Source: Paraphaeosphaeria minitans (Eukaryota > Ascomycota > Dothideomycetes > Pleosporales > Didymosphaeriaceae). Taken from it: a stretch of 64,000 nucleotides of DNA. How positions within the stretch are numbered: position 1 is the stretch's first letter; every line of letters starts with the position of its first letter. This document shows positions 60,338 through 64,000 of this stretch, in pieces. Below the pieces are notes generated by a model that made no database searches, had not been told where the DNA came from, and worked only from the letters and a program-made list of their open reading frames with translations. Location: the NCBI GenBank assembly GCA_015832175.1, contig WJXW01000009.1:2046001-2110000 (forward strand), read 5' to 3'. The translations under genes were made by a program, and so were the position numbers.

Positions 60338-61597
60338 TCACTCCCACTTCACTGCGCCCTGTACGTCCTCCGCATCCCTTGCACCCTCTTCCTTAAGCCC
60401 CTCAATCCTCCTCAGAAGTATGTCACTAGTCTCCGGCTCGTATTTCAACGCCTCCCTCAGATACTGGACCGCCGCATCCACATCCCCCATCGCCTTGCAA
60501 GCCGCATGCGCTCTGAAGCTGAGCTTCGCCTTGCTCTTCCTGAGAAAGAGCATCGCCCGCGGCGACCCCTCCGTCTCCGGCCTCCCCCACTCAGGCCTCG
60601 CGGTCAGAAACCTAATCGCCTCCCCAGCAGCCTTCCTCGCCTTCACAAACGCCGCATTCTCCTCCTCCTTGTCTCCGGTCGGGATCGTGCCCATCGGCCC
60701 CCCGGTCGCTATGTTTAGCAGCACTTGTACAAGCTCCGCGCACACACTACTGTGTATCAACCACAGCTGATGGATCCCATCAAACGGCCGACCCGCAGCC
60801 ATGCACTCCTCGTGATTCCCCCACACCATCTCCGCATACCGCCTCGCCATGCCAAACCTCCCCACCGCAGCTTCCCAGTCCTCTTCCGCGCGGTCCGCCG
60901 CCCAGTTCAGCAGGCTCCGAAGCTTATTCAGGTGTCCACTAGCCTCGTAGTCACCATTTAGCTTTCCGCGGAGCAACGCAGCGGTGCGCGGGGCTACACC
61001 TGTTGTCGAGACGCCAACGAAGCAGGGCCGGAGGAAGCCGGTGGTGTACGGCCGCAGCAGCAATTTCTCCTCGGCCTCGTCCCGCGCGTGCGAGAACGTA
61101 TCCACCATCTTGACGGAGAGCTCCGCCTGCATGGTCCAGATGTAGAAGCTGGGACTGCCCTGCGCGTCCACCATCGTCTTGAGCGAGCTCGCAGGGACGA
61201 GGAACGCGGCTGTGCTGGTGGTTTCTTTGCCGGGCATGAACATGTAGAAGTCTAGCTCCATGGCGACGGGGGCGTTTGCTGCGCTTTTCAGGGTCGAAAG
61301 GTCTGCGGAACGAAGTTGCGAGACGAAGGTCATGGTGCTGGGGCCCCATTGTGTGGTGAGTGTTTTTGAGATGAATTCTGGGTCGTTTGTTTTGAGGAGA
61401 ACGAGGAGTCGGGATTTGAGGAACGTGGTTATTTCAAAGTGGATTTGGCGGTTCAGAGTGAGAAGAGCGCAGATGGGGGACGCTGGAGCGGATGCTGGGC
61501 CGGGTGTGAAAGATGAGTTAGGAGCATGTGTAAGGAGGCTTTCGTAGATTCTCTCGCGGAGTTCGAGGGTTAGGCCGGTGAGAGAGGGGTAGGCCAT
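60338..61597 (-). CDS. 2EXR-like protein with C-terminal helical repeats (419 aa)
   Basis: Single exon, ATG at 61597. The start MAYPSLTGLTLELRERIYES follows the 2EXR/F-box-like pattern in which a leucine-rich helix precedes RxxIYE. It continues with LLTLNRQIHFEITTFLKSRL. The last ~90 residues look like a TPR-type solenoid (FRAHAACKAMGDVDAAVQYL and REALKYEPETSDILLRRIEG). No enzyme motif is seen. Fungi have many such proteins with unknown targets. It is convergent with pmr1, 155 bp away. Confidence 0.72.
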   Translation of the reverse strand: MAYPSLTGLTLELRERIYESLLTHAPNSSFTPGPASAPASPICALLTLNRQIHFEITTFLKSRLLVLLKTNDPEFISKTLTTQWGPSTMTFVSQLRSADLSTLKSAANAPVAMELDFYMFMPGKETTSTAAFLVPASSLKTMVDAQGSPSFYIWTMQAELSVKMVDTFSHARDEAEEKLLLRPYTTGFLRPCFVGVSTTGVAPRTAALLRGKLNGDYEASGHLNKLRSLLNWAADRAEEDWEAAVGRFGMARRYAEMVWGNHEECMAAGRPFDGIHQLWLIHSSVCAELVQVLLNIATGGPMGTIPTGDKEEENAAFVKARKAAGEAIRFLTARPEWGRPETEGSPRAMLFLRKSKAKLSFRAHAACKAMGDVDAAVQYLREALKYEPETSDILLRRIEGLKEEGARDAEDVQGAVKWE

Positions 61598-62279
61598 TTT
61601 GGGCTGGATTGGAATTTCGTCTGAGGTTCACCGTGGGAGGCTGTTGTTTGCCAGTGTATTTATACACGCTGGTGACCCTGCGGCTGATTTGGTGTACACT
61701 AGGTACCTAGTGTAGTTCCAGGCTACCATCGCTAGCGCCGCCAGATGGGGGAGGGAACCAGGCCGCCGCATCCTACCCAAGAGTTTTTATTGTCACAAAT
61801 TCTTGCTCTTACTTTGATCAATGAATGCACATGGCTCCTCTCTCTTGGAAATTTCTCATGCGCTCGAAATCAATCAATTGGGACGAACCAACGAAACGAA
61901 GGAAACCGATCAACAATCAGATATATTCTCGCTATTGCATGCTTCTTTTGCATTTCAACACCTCTCCGACGTCCTAACCGATAACAGAAAGTGTCTTCCG
62001 GCATGGCCCCCTGAAGCCGACTTGGCAGGGGTGAGATTTTGTAATGTTTTTGCGTGCCAACGCTAAAGTCCAGCAGAAATTTGCCCTAGGGCCTAAGCCG
62101 AACCAATCGCGGGGATACATCATCCCACTATCAAAATTCTCGGCGAAGTGTCGGGATCAGCGCACTGAGACTTGAACTTCTTGAGGTGGGCTGCTGGAAG
62201 TTTATTCATAGCGTATATGTTAAGCCTGATTCTCAAATTTTCCATCAAATCACATGATTATCAATGCGATTGGATCAAT
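61598..62279. other. intergenic, no gene seen
   Basis: Between the 2EXR-like gene and the tRNA. Contains a perfect 20-bp palindrome at 61695-61714, listed separately. No coding frame was recognised. Confidence 0.45.
61695..61714. repeat. perfect 20-bp palindrome centred on GGTACC
   Basis: Half-site TACACTAGGT is followed at once by its exact reverse complement ACCTAGTGTA. It lies ~98 bp upstream of the start of the 2EXR-like gene and shares its core with other palindromes in the window. Confidence 0.9.
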
Positions 62280-62360
62280 GGCGTGGTGGCGGAGTGGTTA
62301 TCGCGCAAGACTAGAAATCTTGTTCCTTCGGGAGCGTCAGTTCGAATCTGGCCCACGTCG
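62280..62360 (+). tRNA. tRNA-Ser (anticodon AGA)
   Basis: The 7-bp acceptor stem GGCGTGG/CCACGTC contains one G-U pair. The A box TGGCGGAGTGG is intact. The anticodon stem CAAGA/TCTTG encloses loop CTAGAAA, giving AGA. A long class II variable arm (TTCCTTCGGGAGC) is typical of Ser. The B box reads AGTTCGAATCT, and a T-run terminator starts at 62363. The gene has no intron. Confidence 0.93.
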
Positions 62361-62527
62361 ATCTTTTTTTGTCGCTGTAACCAGTCCAGAGCAGTGCTCA
62401 TTGTTCAAACTTTTGTAAGCTGGCAGCTATGTATGCACTTTTCATTTTTGGAAACCATCGCTGTCACTTCTGCTGGAAAGATGCCTGGTTATGATAAGAT
62501 TTCGTTATCTAGACAAATGTATCTAGC

Positions 62528-63594
62528 CTACGAAATCGTGCAAATGATTTTGCCCTTCGTTTTATTCTCCTCCATCAACTGGTGCGCATCCTGGATCTGC
62601 TCCCACGGAAACACCTTCTCAACGGGGATCCTGAATCTGCCATCCTTGAATCGCGGCAGCGCATGTTCGACCAGTTGATCGCGCAGCTTCCCTTGGTACT
62701 CCTCATCTCTACTCCTCAAGCTGCTGCCTACGAACGATATCCTCTTCCTCACGAACGCACTCATGTCCACACCTTCAGGCAGCTTCGCACCGCCCATGAC
62801 GGCCAAACTAACGCACACGCCATCCCTCGCAAGCGCGTTGAGGTTGTCGCCAAAGTACGGTGCACCGACGTAGTCAACAATGATGTCGACGCCCTTGCCA
62901 TCCGTTGCCTTGAGCACCTCCTCAGCCCAGTTCTGCGTGGTCGTGTTGTACGCAGCCGTAGCGCCGAGCGTCTTTGCAAACGCGCACTTCTCGTCCTGCC
63001 GCGCCGTCGCATATATCGCAGCCGCGCCATCCGCCCTCGAAAGCTGGATGCCCGCGATAGACACCGACGACGCAGCCGCATGCCAAAGAATCGTCTTCCC
63101 GGGCGCAAACTTCGAAATCAAGTACATGGCCTGCGTCGCCGTGATCCACGTCTCCGGGATCCCTGCGCACTGCTCCCAGCTCAGCTCCTTCGGCTTGCGC
63201 ACAAGCATGTGCGTGCTGACGGCGATGTACTCTGCGTAGGCGCCGCCGTAGGCCAGTCCGAAGACCTCGTCGCCTTTGTTGAAACCTTCTTTGCCGCCGC
63301 CGTCGGCACCGAGCTCTTCGATTATGCCGCTGAACTCTACGCCGAGGATCTTGGAAACACCGGGTGGGACGGGGTACATGCCCTCACGTTGGAGGAGGTC
63401 CATCCGGTTGAGGCCAAAGGCTTTTATGCGCACGAGGGCTTGTGAAGCGGCGGGTTTGGGCCGCTCGACATTGGTTATGTGTAAGGCGGATCTGGGGCCT
63501 TTTCCGCCCTCGATGTCTGTGGATGCGTGTCAACTGAGAGCTTTGTTGAAGGGTGTAGGAGCTACCCACCCACTGCTCTCATCGTGTTCGACAT
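62528..63594 (-). CDS. NAD(P)H:quinone oxidoreductase, zinc-free MDR family
   Basis: Two exons: 63594-63570 and 63516-62528. The 53-bp intron (GTGGGT...CACAG) is phase 1, giving 337 residues. The start reads MSNTMRAVDIEGGKG. Family features: FGLNRMDLLQREGMYP, GVEFSGIIEELG, GDEVFGLAYGGAYAEYIAV, the nucleotide-binding WHAAASSVSIAGIQLSRADG, and DIIVDYVGAPYFGDNL. The zinc-ligand residues of alcohol dehydrogenases are absent. The closest functional analogues are zeta-crystallin and TP53I3/PIG3-type quinone reductases. The first exon of 25 bp is easily missed. Confidence 0.88.
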
Positions 63595-64000
63595 GGTGTG
63601 CAGGGTTCCGTTGCCGCTGCAATTACAGTTCTTAATATTTGAACAGAAACAAGTGTTTTCTGAATTAGTTGGGGACGAAGTATCAGTTTTTGAAGAAGAA
63701 GAAGAAGTGAGGCCGCGGAAGCGTGGGGCTTCGAGATAATGTGGATGCTGTTGTTCCGAGGCATTTCCGCATTACGGAATTGTCGGTCATGACGTAGCGG
63801 GGTATCCAGAGGTCACTCAGCCAGAGCGGGGTCCAAGCAAGCGCTTCAATTGGAACGATACGCTACAACTTTGGAAGGCAAGTTTGTGCAAAAAATGGGG
63901 CTCAGAGCGAATGGATTGTTCGTAAGCAACATTGCACCAGATACTTTGTTCAATACCTTAGGTACTCGTCGTCTGAGAACGACGGGGGATGCTCTCAAGA
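63595..64000. other. window end, no gene seen
   Basis: Promoter side of the quinone oxidoreductase gene and window edge. A GAA-rich run lies near 63694-63708. Any gene beginning here would be cut by the window boundary. Confidence 0.4.

Overview
The window is nuclear DNA from a filamentous ascomycete (Pezizomycotina). A Dothideomycete is my best guess, by inference only. The genes are eukaryotic and about 3 kb apart on average, carry short GT-AG introns (mostly 43 to 110 bp), and are not arranged in operons. Gene models were built by reading frames on both strands and joining exons where donor, acceptor and codon phase all agree. Exon limits are given in each entry; UTRs were not mapped.

Left part (0-23 kb) is a dense housekeeping region. 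It holds proteasome lid subunit Rpn6, a 2319-residue repeat-built coiled-coil protein, a small acidic protein, a secreted GH131 glucanase, a LEM/HeH inner nuclear membrane protein, a secreted bacterial-type substrate-binding protein, a dienelactone hydrolase, the large RPA subunit (Rfa1) with a four-copy MCB promoter, ribosomal protein eL42 and a ketopantoate reductase.

Middle part (23-39 kb) is gene-poor and accessory in character. It holds an F-box-like protein, a decayed Zn2Cys6 transcription factor with three in-frame stops, a GH6 cellobiohydrolase, a coactosin-like actin-binding protein in three exons, a single-pass membrane protein, a 2EXR-like fragment, a HET-domain protein, and small orphan genes of 127 and 50 codons. 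Long stretches here have no gene.

Right part (39-64 kb) returns to core functions. It holds a MYST acetyltransferase (Sas2-like), kinetochore Mis14/Nsl1, a four-exon 105-residue protein, a RasGAP (Gap1/GapA type) beneath a simple-repeat region, a serine-rich protein with a DUF6594-like tail, cohesin Rad21/Scc1 with a visible separase-type site, the Golgi Ca/Mn pump Pmr1, a 2EXR-like protein, tRNA-Ser(AGA) and a quinone oxidoreductase.

Several genes serve chromosome biology (Rfa1, Rad21, Mis14, Heh1/Src1, a MYST HAT), but they are scattered and look like chance neighbours. I did not find a new defence or biosynthetic cluster. The most unusual items are the repeat architecture of the giant coiled-coil protein, the secreted substrate-binding protein, the RIP-like decay of the transcription factor, and a recurring intergenic palindromic motif built around TAGGTACCTA.
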